From Micromonospora polyrhachis (lineage in GTDB: Bacteria > Actinomycetota > Actinomycetes > Mycobacteriales > Micromonosporaceae): a DNA stretch of 64,000 bases. The notes below the pieces were generated by a model that was not told the origin of the DNA, searched no databases, and saw only the letters and a program-made list of their open reading frames with translations. Position numbers and translations under genes: made by a program. Below, one piece after another: positions 37,113 to 45,477 of the stretch (positions are counted from its first letter, which is position 1; each line of letters starts with the position of its first letter). Where the stretch lies: NCBI RefSeq assembly GCF_014203835.1, contig NZ_JACHJW010000001.1:5468501-5532500 (forward strand). Reading direction: 5' to 3'.

Positions 37113-37860
37113 ATGGCAGAGCCGCTCGTCATCGCCACCTACCACCTGCGCGACTACCAGCACTCGGACCGGCCCGACCGCAGGCGCGACGAACTGATGG
37201 AACAGGTCATCCTCGACTCCGAGGCCGACATCATCGCCGTACAGGGCCTCCCCGGAGAATCGGCACTGTTCCGGATGGCCCTTGAGACCCGCCTGGACTG
37301 CCGCACCCACGATGGCATCCCCACGATCGCGGCAGCCGGTGGTGTCGGCCTGGGCATCCTGTGGCGGCCCGGCATCCGACCCGTACCCGGCACCTGGCGG
37401 CCCGCCACCGACCAACCATTCCGGTACGGCCTGACCTGGCTCACCCTCGACGTCCACGGCCACCGGGTAACCGTCGCCAACTACCACGCACCACCGGCCG
37501 GCGAAGCCCACCAGGCCCAGCGGGAAGCAGAACTCCTCACCACCGCTCTCGGTCATCACGAGCATAACGTGTTCCTCGGCGGCACCTGGCCCACCACCAG
37601 CGACCCGGAAGCCGAGCGGATCCTGCCACGCCGCCGGGTTCCACGACACCGCCACCACCTGCGGCGGGCCCTGGCAACCCACCACCGGCCACCTACACGG
37701 CGACCAACGCCCCGACCGTATCCACCACCGCACCGACCCAGCGCACCCCGGCCGGGTACACCGACACACCGTCGAAGACACCACCCTCGGCTGGGCTGCC
37801 TCCGACCACCTACTCGTCGCCGTCGAATACCAATCCGTCGGTCAGTGGAAAGAACCGTAG
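37113..37860 (+). pseudogene. EEP-superfamily (endonuclease/exonuclease/phosphatase) protein with a one-base frameshift
   Basis: First ~170 residues fit the DNase I/EEP fold: VIATYHLRDY start, DIIAVQGLPGES (metal-ligand position where a Glu is usual, Gln here), VANYHAPPAG and HNVFLGGTW. Beyond about 37617 the frame becomes Arg-rich and non-coding in character. The +1 frame then reads AAGFHDTATTCGG, DQRPDRIHHR and WAASDHLLVAVEYQ, the conserved terminal SDH motif, ending TAG at 37860. One extra base near 37617-37640 explains this. DxN motif of active enzymes is GGT here, so activity was doubtful even before. Confidence 0.7.
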
Positions 37861-37915
37861 AAGTCGTCGAGCACATTGTGAAGGCTATCCCGATCGAGAG
37901 GGTCGCGAGCTGAAC

Positions 37916-37969
37916 ATGACGGAGAACTTCGAGCTCTACGAGGGCAACGATCCCGACGATCCCGAATAG
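37916..37969 (+). CDS. Possible 17-codon acidic peptide
   Basis: ATG 37916 to TAG 37969 encodes MTENFELYEGNDPDDPE. It follows the EEP gene in the same direction; a weak GAGAGGG is about 12 bases upstream. Acidic, with a short NFELYEG core. No modifying enzyme family for such a peptide was recognised nearby other than the methyltransferase and GNAT. Could be spurious. Confidence 0.25.
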   Translation: MTENFELYEGNDPDDPE

Positions 37970-38205
37970 GAGCTACCTTCGCTAATAGCGGTGAAGTAGC
38001 ACCAGGGACCCATCTCTCACCCATGCCGTACTCGCATCGGACCCAGGCTCATTGACCGCCCTCCGAGGACGACTCTCGGTGCGGTCCGCCCAACAGATCG
38101 ACGCCCCGGCTGATCAGGCGCTGCCGCAGCCGCTCATGTCCATGGCCGCGCGTTCCCCTTCGCTCTGCCCGGTCGGTGACCTACCCATTGATTCGTCCGA
38201 CCGCT
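37970..38205. other. Non-coding stretch, nothing recognised
   Basis: I see no gene here. It separates the rightward cassette from the leftward PemK-like gene and probably contains terminators for both. Confidence 0.4.
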
Positions 38206-39225
38206 TCACCGGATGAGCAGGGCGTCGCCTAGCGCGCCGTACGGTCGCGATGCGAGTTCGCAGCTGCCTTTGGTGCGCACGGCGGATAGCGTCAGAAGGC
38301 GCACGCCGGTGACGTCGATGTCAATGGCTGCCGTGGTGTCTCGGGTGACGGTGACACTCTTGCGTGTCTTGCCGTCGCCAGCGACCACGATCTTCGCTGC
38401 CAGACCCGCTGGGGTGTGGGCATCAAGCCCGGCAGTAGCAGCGAGGCGTTTGTATCGGCCGTCGATCTCGTAGCTGATGGTGAGCGGTTTGCCGTCGCAG
38501 CCGACCCACAACGCGGTGGATTTCGGATACCGATCGCCGGCAAGCGTGCTGTCGATGCGATATCCGGACCGGCTGGCGTCACCCGCCACCACCGTAAGCC
38601 GGTACAGGTGGGTATCGCCCTGGCTGCCATCGACGTTCCCGGAGCTGCCAAAGAACGGCACGAAGTTATTCAAACATGGCCCGCACACGCACAGTACGGC
38701 GAAAAACGTCACGACAGCAACGAGCACACGTGCCACGGGCCGATTGGTACGCTCGCGCGGTAGCGGGGCGAGATATTCGGCAGGGGGTTGGGGGATAGTG
38801 CGTCCCACCTGATGAAGCTGGCAGACGCGTTGCCACGGGCCGGCATCGACTACGCCGGCCCGCCGGTCCAGGTCCGCCCAGCCAATCCGAATCGGGGCTG
38901 ACAGATCCAAGAAACTGTTCTTGGTGCTGTTGGGACTCCAACTCCGGGTCGGGATCTCGATGTGGTCGGTTCGGTGGCTTTTGTCCTGACTAGTGATCTT
39001 CAGAATGTCGATGTAGTTGGCGGTGACATTCAACACCAGACACGGGCGGTGCTTTTCCTCGTCAATCTCCCGGAATGGTACGTACGCCCACCAGATTTCG
39101 CCCGGCTGGGGAATCCGTGGTTGTCGGATCCGGCCTCCACCTCGGCGCCCCACCCTCCGGCTCGCCAACCAGCTGACCAGCACCGCGACCGCGAGCACCA
39201 CGACCGCCAACAGGGTCGACCTCAT
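38206..39225 (-). CDS. Membrane protein fusing a PemK/MazF-like domain to an NPCBM-like domain
   Basis: 339 residues. TM1 at about 4-21; then PemK/MazF-type barrel (about 40-140): PQPGEIWWAYVPF, HRPCLVL (conserved Arg60-Pro61), ILKITSQDKSHR (Ser79 at the catalytic Ser/Thr place), IPTRSW and NSFLDLS. TM2 at about 168-187; then a C-terminal NPCBM-like module (about 205-339) with RLTVVAGDASRSGYRIDSTL and LTISYEIDGRYKRL. Positive charges after TM1 and before TM2 put the PemK domain inside and the NPCBM domain outside. No antitoxin gene is adjacent, so it may not be a classical toxin; a signalling or wall-sensing RNase-fold protein is possible. Confidence 0.7.
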   Translation of the reverse strand: MRSTLLAVVVLAVAVLVSWLASRRVGRRGGGRIRQPRIPQPGEIWWAYVPFREIDEEKHRPCLVLNVTANYIDILKITSQDKSHRTDHIEIPTRSWSPNSTKNSFLDLSAPIRIGWADLDRRAGVVDAGPWQRVCQLHQVGRTIPQPPAEYLAPLPRERTNRPVARVLVAVVTFFAVLCVCGPCLNNFVPFFGSSGNVDGSQGDTHLYRLTVVAGDASRSGYRIDSTLAGDRYPKSTALWVGCDGKPLTISYEIDGRYKRLAATAGLDAHTPAGLAAKIVVAGDGKTRKSVTVTRDTTAAIDIDVTGVRLLTLSAVRTKGSCELASRPYGALGDALLIR

Positions 39226-39372
39226 CTACCCATCCGTTCCGATCAATCATTTTTGCAAGCGGATTCTCACGGGCCCGTCATGGCCACGTCGAGGTGCGGG
39301 ATTAGGGCTGCCGACAGCATCTTGACGGCGACCGAAGCGTGGCGTGCCGATCCGGTAGCCGCCGGCGTGGCG

Positions 39373-40110
39373 CTAGGAGCCGGACGCGGCCGCGGTGAGC
39401 TTCATCACCTGCTGGACGACCAGCGGGGTCGGTACCTGTCCAGCCTGGCCGCTCGTCGTGGAGGAGGCGAAACGAACGAGGGTCGAGCCCTGGCGGACGA
39501 TCGTGTACCACGTTGGCTGGGTACCCCGGCCGACCAACTGGAACGACACGGCCTCGTCGCCAACGGGAACCGAATCCACTGTGCTCACCTGGGTGAAGGT
39601 AAGCGCGCCTCCGGCGTAGCCTTCCCCACAGGCCGTCACCGCCGCACGCACGCTCGCCATGACCTGCTTGGCGTCGGCAGGAGTGAACGCGGCCAACGTG
39701 ATGGTGGACCCGACACCCCGGTAGTCGCCCCTGGTTGCCACCGCATAGCGACGGACCGTCGCCTGGGGCTCGGGTGTGTACGCGTCGAGGCGGGTGTCCT
39801 CTACCGGCTGGCAGGCAGCGGGGCTTGCCGTGCTCACCGGGACGTCCCGCTTCCCATCGGGCACCTCGGTGATCTGAAACTCGGCGAGGTCGCCGGCGGT
39901 CAGGATGATGCCCTTCAGCTTGGCTTCCATCGCTGTGGCCCCCGCCGGATCGTCCGGCGAGCGCCCGGGCTGGCCATCCGGGTTGGTTCCCACACTGGAC
40001 GCAGCAGCGGTCGGTCGCGTGGCTGCGTCGTCTCCCGAGTCCCCACCACCACATGCGGCCAGTACCAACATCATCGACACCGACGTCGGCATCACGGCGT
40101 ATCGCCGCAT
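39373..40110 (-). CDS. Putative lipoprotein, sensor-like
   Basis: 245 residues with a signal peptide and lipobox LAAC followed by GGG, so the mature protein is lipid-anchored. Ser/Thr/Asp linker to about residue 50, then a ~190-residue domain with three Cys (AACQP and TACGEG regions). Architecture resembles actinomycete extracellular sensor lipoproteins. ATG at 40110 gives a normal signal length; upstream ATGs exist. Function unknown. Confidence 0.7.
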   Translation of the reverse strand: MRRYAVMPTSVSMMLVLAACGGGDSGDDAATRPTAAASSVGTNPDGQPGRSPDDPAGATAMEAKLKGIILTAGDLAEFQITEVPDGKRDVPVSTASPAACQPVEDTRLDAYTPEPQATVRRYAVATRGDYRGVGSTITLAAFTPADAKQVMASVRAAVTACGEGYAGGALTFTQVSTVDSVPVGDEAVSFQLVGRGTQPTWYTIVRQGSTLVRFASSTTSGQAGQVPTPLVVQQVMKLTAAASGS

Positions 40111-40371
40111 GTGAGCCCTCATCAACCCGCCCCACCTCGGCCTACTATGGACTCCACACTTCTAGGCAGCACATGATGCCACACGCCGTACCACTTGCGG
40201 ATGGGGAGGCTGTCAGGTTGATCGATCCGCCTGGCAACGCGGCGGAGGATTCTGCGACATTCCCGTTTGGTCACCGCCTGGCTGGGATCGCCAGGCTGTC
40301 AATCAGCGTCGGAGTCGAATTCATATGGTTTTCGCGAGTCGCCAGGTCCCCGACCTACGGATCCGATAACT

Positions 40372-40780
40372 TGAGGTTCCCCCGATAACGCGGAGGGTTT
40401 GATGTTCCCCGGGTTTCACGGAGTCGTCGTGGTTGGTTTCATGCCACGGACAGGGATATCGGTCGGACTCTCTCGTACTCGGTGGGGCTGAGCATGCCCA
40501 GTGAGCTGTGGCGGCGTTGTCGGTTGTGGAAGATTTCCAGGTACTCGAAGATGGCGTTGGCCAGCTCGATGCGGGTGCGCCAGCGCTGCCGGTTGAGATC
40601 CCGGACCAGGTCAGCCACCGACCGACCAGCCTTGAGAAGATCCAGAACTTTGCGACGGAACTCGGGTGGGTAACTCCTCGGCACGTCACTCCTCAACGAG
40701 CGAACCGCACGAAAGTCAACCAAACCGACTCCACCAAACCCGGGGAACATCAAAGTCTCCGAACTACCGGGGGAACCTCA
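40372..40780 (-). mobile_element. 409-bp internally deleted IS3-family derivative (MITE-like)
   Basis: Imperfect terminal inverted repeats of about 45 bases: left TGAGGTTCCCCCG at 40372, then GTTTGATGTTCCCCGGGTTT; the right end at 40780 gives the complement. The interior keeps only the start of the orfA DNA-binding domain and the last part of the orfB integrase. No clear target duplication was found. It may be mobilised in trans by a full-length relative. Confidence 0.8.
40439..40684 (-). pseudogene. In-frame fusion remnant of IS3 transposase
   Basis: 81 codons from a GTG at 40684 (GAGGAGTGAC upstream): N-terminal HTH PRSYPPEFRRKVLDLLKAGR of orfA joined at about residue 28 to the orfB integrase tail (TRIELANAIFEYLEIFHNRQ, RRHSSLGMLSPTEYER). 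The catalytic DDE core is lost except the distal end. The deletion keeps the frame open, so a DNA-binding stub could be made. Confidence 0.75.
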
Positions 40781-40820
40781 CTGCCGCCAACTCGTCCCAA
40801 CCTAACAAAGCACTACTAGC

Positions 40821-42461
40821 TTAAGGGGCGCCATTGGCGTCGAGGATGATGGACCAGACTCCGTCGACGACGGTGGTGTGGATCGGCCCGGTGTCGGAGA
40901 CCGTACTGCTTTGGGCGTCGACCCAGATGATCGTGCCGTCGTGGTTGACCGCGTTCCAGGTGTGGGCACCGCCCCCGGCCTCGGCGGTCCAGCTGGTGAT
41001 GATGAGCGCGGAGGAGCCTGGGCCGGCCTGGCGGAGCCGGTCGGCGATCGCGTCCAACGCGGCCGAGCCGGTGCCGTGGGAGTTGAAGTTGGTGCCGAGC
41101 CACTGCTGCTGGCGGGCGGTACTGCCCGCCTCCGCCGTCGTCGGGTCGGCGGTGCTGGCCGCGACCTGCGGATCGCCGTACCAGGTGGAGAGGAATGACA
41201 GGCCCACGTCGGCACAGTTGTTGTCTCGCCCTGGTTTCGTGGGGCCACCGTCGTTGACCAGGTACGCCCATTGGCCGACCCGGGGATCGGGGTGGACCTC
41301 CGGCTGGTTGTCCGCGTCTTTGGGCACCGCGTTCTCCAGCGCCTGCTGGTCCGCCTGGGATGGCGTGAGCAGGCCCTGCGGGTCGTCGTACGGGCGGGAT
41401 TCGACCAGCGTCTGATCGTTGCCCAGGACGCCCGTCTCCGGGGGTGGACTCGGATCGGCGACCCGCTCCGGGGCGACAACCCGTTCCGGGTCCGTGATCG
41501 GTTCGATGCCCAGCGCGGGTACGTACACCTCGCAGGAGCGGCACGGCGGCCGGTAGTCACCGTGGTGGTACTCGGTGCCGTCACTGAACGCCTGACCGAG
41601 CTGATGGGTGACGATCTTGGCGCCGTCGAACTTGCTGCGTGCGTACGCGTCGAGCGTGCCCGGTTTGCCCTCGTTGATCCACTGCTGTTCGAGCTGGTAC
41701 AGCTGGTCGGAGATGAGGGCCACCTCCGAGCACTTGCCGTGACCGGCGCCGACTCTGGGCAGCTGCTGCGCAGTCTGGTCGAGCAACGCTCGCAGCAGCG
41801 GATGCACCGACGGCTGGGTCGCCGGCGTCGTGCTCTTGTCCGCCGTCATGCTGGTGTGGACGGTGATCTCACCGTTGGGCATCATCAACGCCCCGGCCAT
41901 GCCCGGTCGCTTGCTCTTGGAGATACTGCCGGTGTCGACCGCCTGCTGGATGGCATCCGCCATCGACCGCGACACCTCGATCAGTGCCTGCTCGGCCGCC
42001 CTTGGGCTCGCAGCAGCACCCTCCGCTGTGGCCGGTTCGAGCTGCCAACTGTGCGTGCCCTTACCGGTCGGACCGGTAGAACGACGCAGCCTCGCCGGGT
42101 CCACCGCCCCGGTCGAGGCCGGAGGCGGGGAGGTGGCGGTGGTCGCAGTCGGGGTGCCTGATGGGAGTCCGGTGTTGATCGCGGTAGCGATCGCCGGAGC
42201 GACCGATGCGGTACCCGTGGGTGCCGCGCTCGTAGTCGGCGCGACGGTCGGAGTGGGCATGCCCAGCAGAGCGTTGAGCACCTGCGGAAAGAATACGGAG
42301 AAGAGTGTGTAGCCGACGAGAGTGGCACCACCCATGGCAACGGCCGCAGCGATGCCGACGACCGGAAGCGCGCCGTAGCAGCCGGCCAGGCCGTCGGCCA
42401 TTCCGCCGCAGTCGATGGGTACGCCATCGGCCAAGCTGCCGACAGAGTCCGCTCCGAGCAT
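40821..42461 (-). CDS. Polymorphic-toxin-like protein with YwqJ deaminase and Tox-PL (papain-fold) domains
   Basis: 546 residues. Membrane helix about 33-67, Pro/Thr/Ala-rich linker to ~130, YwqJ-type deaminase (about 155-320: GHGKCSEVALI with C244 and E246; HHGDYRPPCRSCE with C307 and C310 as zinc ligands), then linker and a C-terminal papain-like Tox-PL domain (about 395-546: RDNNCADVGL with C416, GGGAHTWNAVNHDGT with H500, IIWVDAQS with D515). Tox-PL enzymes are predicted glutamine deamidases or proteases. No immunity gene of a known type is adjacent downstream, where the IS3 remnant lies. Two effector domains in one chain is uncommon; N-terminal helix suggests membrane passage. Confidence 0.75.
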   Translation of the reverse strand: MLGADSVGSLADGVPIDCGGMADGLAGCYGALPVVGIAAAVAMGGATLVGYTLFSVFFPQVLNALLGMPTPTVAPTTSAAPTGTASVAPAIATAINTGLPSGTPTATTATSPPPASTGAVDPARLRRSTGPTGKGTHSWQLEPATAEGAAASPRAAEQALIEVSRSMADAIQQAVDTGSISKSKRPGMAGALMMPNGEITVHTSMTADKSTTPATQPSVHPLLRALLDQTAQQLPRVGAGHGKCSEVALISDQLYQLEQQWINEGKPGTLDAYARSKFDGAKIVTHQLGQAFSDGTEYHHGDYRPPCRSCEVYVPALGIEPITDPERVVAPERVADPSPPPETGVLGNDQTLVESRPYDDPQGLLTPSQADQQALENAVPKDADNQPEVHPDPRVGQWAYLVNDGGPTKPGRDNNCADVGLSFLSTWYGDPQVAASTADPTTAEAGSTARQQQWLGTNFNSHGTGSAALDAIADRLRQAGPGSSALIITSWTAEAGGGAHTWNAVNHDGTIIWVDAQSSTVSDTGPIHTTVVDGVWSIILDANGAP

Positions 42462-42551
42462 GGCCTCCCATTCCGGGTGACGGGATTTGACATGACGGGA
42501 TTCGACCGAGTGTCACCAGTACACGCACAGATTTACAACCATCGCGTCCGC

Positions 42552-42570
42552 GTGGGTTAGGGTAACCCAC
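42552..42570. promoter_or_regulatory. Palindrome over a -10-like box in the divergent promoter
   Basis: GTGGGTTA (42552-42559) ggg TAACCCAC (42563-42570) is a perfect 8-bp palindrome enclosing TAGGGT, a common actinomycete -10. It is 23 bases before the 42593 gene and about 90 bases from the divergent toxin start. Confidence 0.55.
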
Positions 42571-42592
42571 CGGAGTGGAGCTGGAGGAGGTC

Positions 42593-43075
42593 ATGTCAGA
42601 CGGGACCGAGTCCGTGGAGACCCGCCTACCGGTACGCGTGGTGGCGATCCTCGGCCTGCTCGCGGTGGTCACCCTCCTCGCCTCCGTCGTCGCACTGGCG
42701 GTCTCCTGGCCGACCACTCCGAAGCGCTCGTCCGCGCTGCCGATCCTGCTCTATGCATACGATCCGATGAGCGCAAGAATGACCGAGCGTCCACAGCAGA
42801 CGTTCAAGCTGGGACAGGTGCCGGTCGCCACGGTCGAGGAACGTGCAGTCGGGGCAGTGAGCCGGAAACGCGTACGGGCGAGCTGGTACGACGCGGTCGG
42901 CCACCAGACCAACAGCGTCGACCTGTCGAAGCTCGCCGACCTGCGCACCGACCCGGTGCTGCTGAGCACCACCGGCGCGGTGCCGGCCGGGACGTACCAG
43001 TTCGTGCTGGCCACCGTCCAGGGTGACCGGCTGGAGGAGGTGCTCGCCTGGGTGCACGTGAAGATCGAGCGATGA
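42593..43075 (+). CDS. Single-pass membrane protein of unknown function
   Basis: 160 residues: short acidic N-terminus, membrane helix (VRVVAILGLLAVVTLLASVV), then an extracytoplasmic beta-rich domain of ~115 residues. ATG at 42593 has GGAGGAGG upstream. Stop overlaps the PrsW-type gene (ATGA), so the two are coupled; it might be a substrate or partner of that protease. Divergent from the toxin gene. Confidence 0.75.
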   Translation: MSDGTESVETRLPVRVVAILGLLAVVTLLASVVALAVSWPTTPKRSSALPILLYAYDPMSARMTERPQQTFKLGQVPVATVEERAVGAVSRKRVRASWYDAVGHQTNSVDLSKLADLRTDPVLLSTTGAVPAGTYQFVLATVQGDRLEEVLAWVHVKIER

Positions 43076-44496
43076 CCGAGCCGACAGCGCAGCCGAGCAG
43101 CGTACCGGAGCCGAGTAGCTCCGGGGCGTCGCCGGCGGAGGAACCGAAGAGATACCGGCTCGACCGGCTCGGGGCCGCCTTCACGATCGGTGAGGGGTTG
43201 CTGCTGCTGATCGCCGCGGCGTCGGCCGTCGGCATCATCCGCAACGACGACCCCGGGGTACGCGTCCTGGGCGTGATCAACATGGTCGTCACCGGCATCG
43301 CGATGTTCGCCGCCGTCGTGGCTGCCGCCATCGTCATCATGGTGTCGATATCCGGCAGATCCCCGCGTGCTCGTTTTCTCACCTGGGCCATCGGTGGGGC
43401 ACTGGTGTTCGCCATCCCGGCCACCCTGTTCGTCCTGGTCACGCTTCTACAGGCCGGGCTCGCCTGGCAGGGCACGCTCCTGAGCATCCCCACCACCGTC
43501 TTCGCGCTCTTGACCTTCCGCCGGATGCAGCGCAACCGCAAGCCGCCGTGGCTACTGGTCCTGGTCGCCTTCGCCTGGGGTGTGCTCGTCGCCGGTTACT
43601 TCTCCCAGATAGTCGAGGGGGTACTGCACGTCGTCATCACCGTGGAGGTGCTGCCGGGCACTGCGGCGATCATCGCGCACGCCGCCGCCGCCGCAGTGCC
43701 CGAGGAACTGGTGAAGGGGGCGGGCGTCGTCGTGATCGTGCTGCTCGCCTGGCGGCGGATCGACGGCATGCTCGGCGGCATCGTCATCGGCGCTTGCGTC
43801 GGCCTCGGCTTCCAGTTCGTCGAGTCGATGACCTACATGACGAGCGGCTTCGACACCGTGCTCTACCAGCACTGGTATCGGCAGGTCACCGGCCTGCTGG
43901 TCGGCCATGCCACGTACACGGGGATCATCGGTGCCGGTGTCGGGCTCGCCATGCAGCTCACCGACTGGCGCAAGCGGGTGGTCTGTGCCGGCGGTGGCTT
44001 CGCCTTCGCCGTCGCGGCCCACCTGGTCTGGGACATCTTCGCGATGGGGCGGCTCTACTGGGAGTCGGACAACTCACTGCTCCAGCTCTTCGTCGTGCAG
44101 CCGCTGAACCTGATCGTCCTCAAGGGCCCGGCCTTCGCCGTACTGCTTCTTCTCGTCGTCATCGCGCTGCGCCTGGAGACCCGGGCGCTGTATCGGCATC
44201 TCCGGGCGGAAGCCGACAGCCGGCACGGTGCGGTCACCCCGGCCGAGGTTCCGGTCCTGGTGAACGCGTCGCTGCGGTTCCGGGCGCGAGTGCAGGCACT
44301 GTGGCGTGGCAACCATCGCGACTACCTGCGGCTGCACCGCCTGCACGCCGCGCAGGTGGACCTGGTGTTCGCCCGCTGGCGTCGCGAGCAGGGTGACCCG
44401 CCTTCGCCGGAGACCGAAGAGTCCCTACGGCACCGGATCCAGCAACTCAAGGCCGAGACGGTACCGCCCGGTGCCGTCGTGGTCGACCCACACTGA
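43072..44496 (+). CDS. prsW: PrsW-family intramembrane metalloprotease
   Basis: 474 residues with about nine membrane helices. PrsW landmarks are visible: AVPEELVKG (Glu211, Glu212, Lys215), GLGFQFVESMTY (Glu251), LVGHATYTGIIG (His279) and VAAHLVWDIF. In Bacillus the family performs site-1 cleavage of anti-sigma factors; here the substrate is unknown, the coupled 42593 product being one candidate. C-terminal ~100 residues are cytoplasmic and helical. Confidence 0.88.
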   Translation: MTEPTAQPSSVPEPSSSGASPAEEPKRYRLDRLGAAFTIGEGLLLLIAAASAVGIIRNDDPGVRVLGVINMVVTGIAMFAAVVAAAIVIMVSISGRSPRARFLTWAIGGALVFAIPATLFVLVTLLQAGLAWQGTLLSIPTTVFALLTFRRMQRNRKPPWLLVLVAFAWGVLVAGYFSQIVEGVLHVVITVEVLPGTAAIIAHAAAAAVPEELVKGAGVVVIVLLAWRRIDGMLGGIVIGACVGLGFQFVESMTYMTSGFDTVLYQHWYRQVTGLLVGHATYTGIIGAGVGLAMQLTDWRKRVVCAGGGFAFAVAAHLVWDIFAMGRLYWESDNSLLQLFVVQPLNLIVLKGPAFAVLLLLVVIALRLETRALYRHLRAEADSRHGAVTPAEVPVLVNASLRFRARVQALWRGNHRDYLRLHRLHAAQVDLVFARWRREQGDPPSPETEESLRHRIQQLKAETVPPGAVVVDPH

Positions 44497-44504
44497 CGAG
44501 CGGA

Positions 44505-45350
44505 TCAGGAGCGCTTGCGGGCCTGCAGGGTGTAGGTCTGCGCCAGTCGCCAGGGCCGGTCGGCCAACCGCCACTCGCCGTGCTCGTCGAGGACCGAATG
44601 GCCGGGTATGGCGTCCCAGGGGGCGCTGTCGTGCTCCACCAGCATGGTCAGGTCCAGGCCAGCCTCGAATAGCGCCGTGACGACCTCGCCGAGCCCGTGG
44701 TTCCACTCGTGGGTCACGTTGTGGGTGAAGGTCGTGTCGGTGCTGACGTAGGTGCCGGGCTCCTCCCACACCACCGGCTCCGGGCGCTCGAAGTAGGAGT
44801 AGTTCACGGCGAGCACGCCGTCGCTCCGGGGCTCGTCGAGCGCCCACAGCATCGGGTGGCCCTCTCGGAGGAAGAGTCGGCCGCCCGGCCGCAGCAGCGT
44901 GCTGACCACCTGCGCCCAGCGTCGGATGTCCGGCAGCCAGCACAGCGCGCCCACCCCGGTGTAGGCCAGGTCGAAGCTGCCCGGCTCCAGCACCTGGGGT
45001 GCGTCGTACACATCGGACTCGACGAAGTCGACTTCCGCGCCGGTACGGGCGGCGAGGCTACGGGCCTGCGCCAGGGAGGCACCGGAGAAGTCGAGTCCGG
45101 TGACCCGGGCACCGAGCCGGTGCAGTGACAGGGTGTCGGTGCCGATGTGGCACTGCAGGTGTACGGCCCGCAGGCCGGCGACCTCGCCGAGACGCGGCAG
45201 GTCGAACTGGACTACCTGACTGAGGTAGCCCGGATCTTCGAGGAAGCGGTCCACGGCGTAGTCCGGCGAGGCCGCGTGCGCGGGGGCTCGCTCGTCCCAG
45301 TTGGCCCGGTTGACCGTACGGTAGTCCGTCACGATCGGACGATTCCACAT
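44505..45350 (-). CDS. SAM-dependent methyltransferase
   Basis: 281 residues, class I fold: VHLQCHIGTDTLSLHRLGAR (motif I variant with HIGTDTLSL), VTGLDFSGASLAQA, VDFVESDVYDAP and FDLAYTGVGALCWLPD, followed by LLRPGGRLFLREGH. These features match the small-molecule Methyltransf_11/25 group. Convergent with the PrsW gene and divergent from the flavin monooxygenase. Substrate unknown. Confidence 0.85.
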   Translation of the reverse strand: MWNRPIVTDYRTVNRANWDERAPAHAASPDYAVDRFLEDPGYLSQVVQFDLPRLGEVAGLRAVHLQCHIGTDTLSLHRLGARVTGLDFSGASLAQARSLAARTGAEVDFVESDVYDAPQVLEPGSFDLAYTGVGALCWLPDIRRWAQVVSTLLRPGGRLFLREGHPMLWALDEPRSDGVLAVNYSYFERPEPVVWEEPGTYVSTDTTFTHNVTHEWNHGLGEVVTALFEAGLDLTMLVEHDSAPWDAIPGHSVLDEHGEWRLADRPWRLAQTYTLQARKRS

Positions 45351-45477
45351 CCGTGCGGCCCGCTCAACAGCATTTACGCCGTTGGCCCGTCGGTATCGTT
45401 GCGGGAAGTGGCCCCTTTCGTTCTACCGTCTCGCGGCGGCCGGTGAGCGCACCGGCGCTGTCGGACGGAGGACCGCT

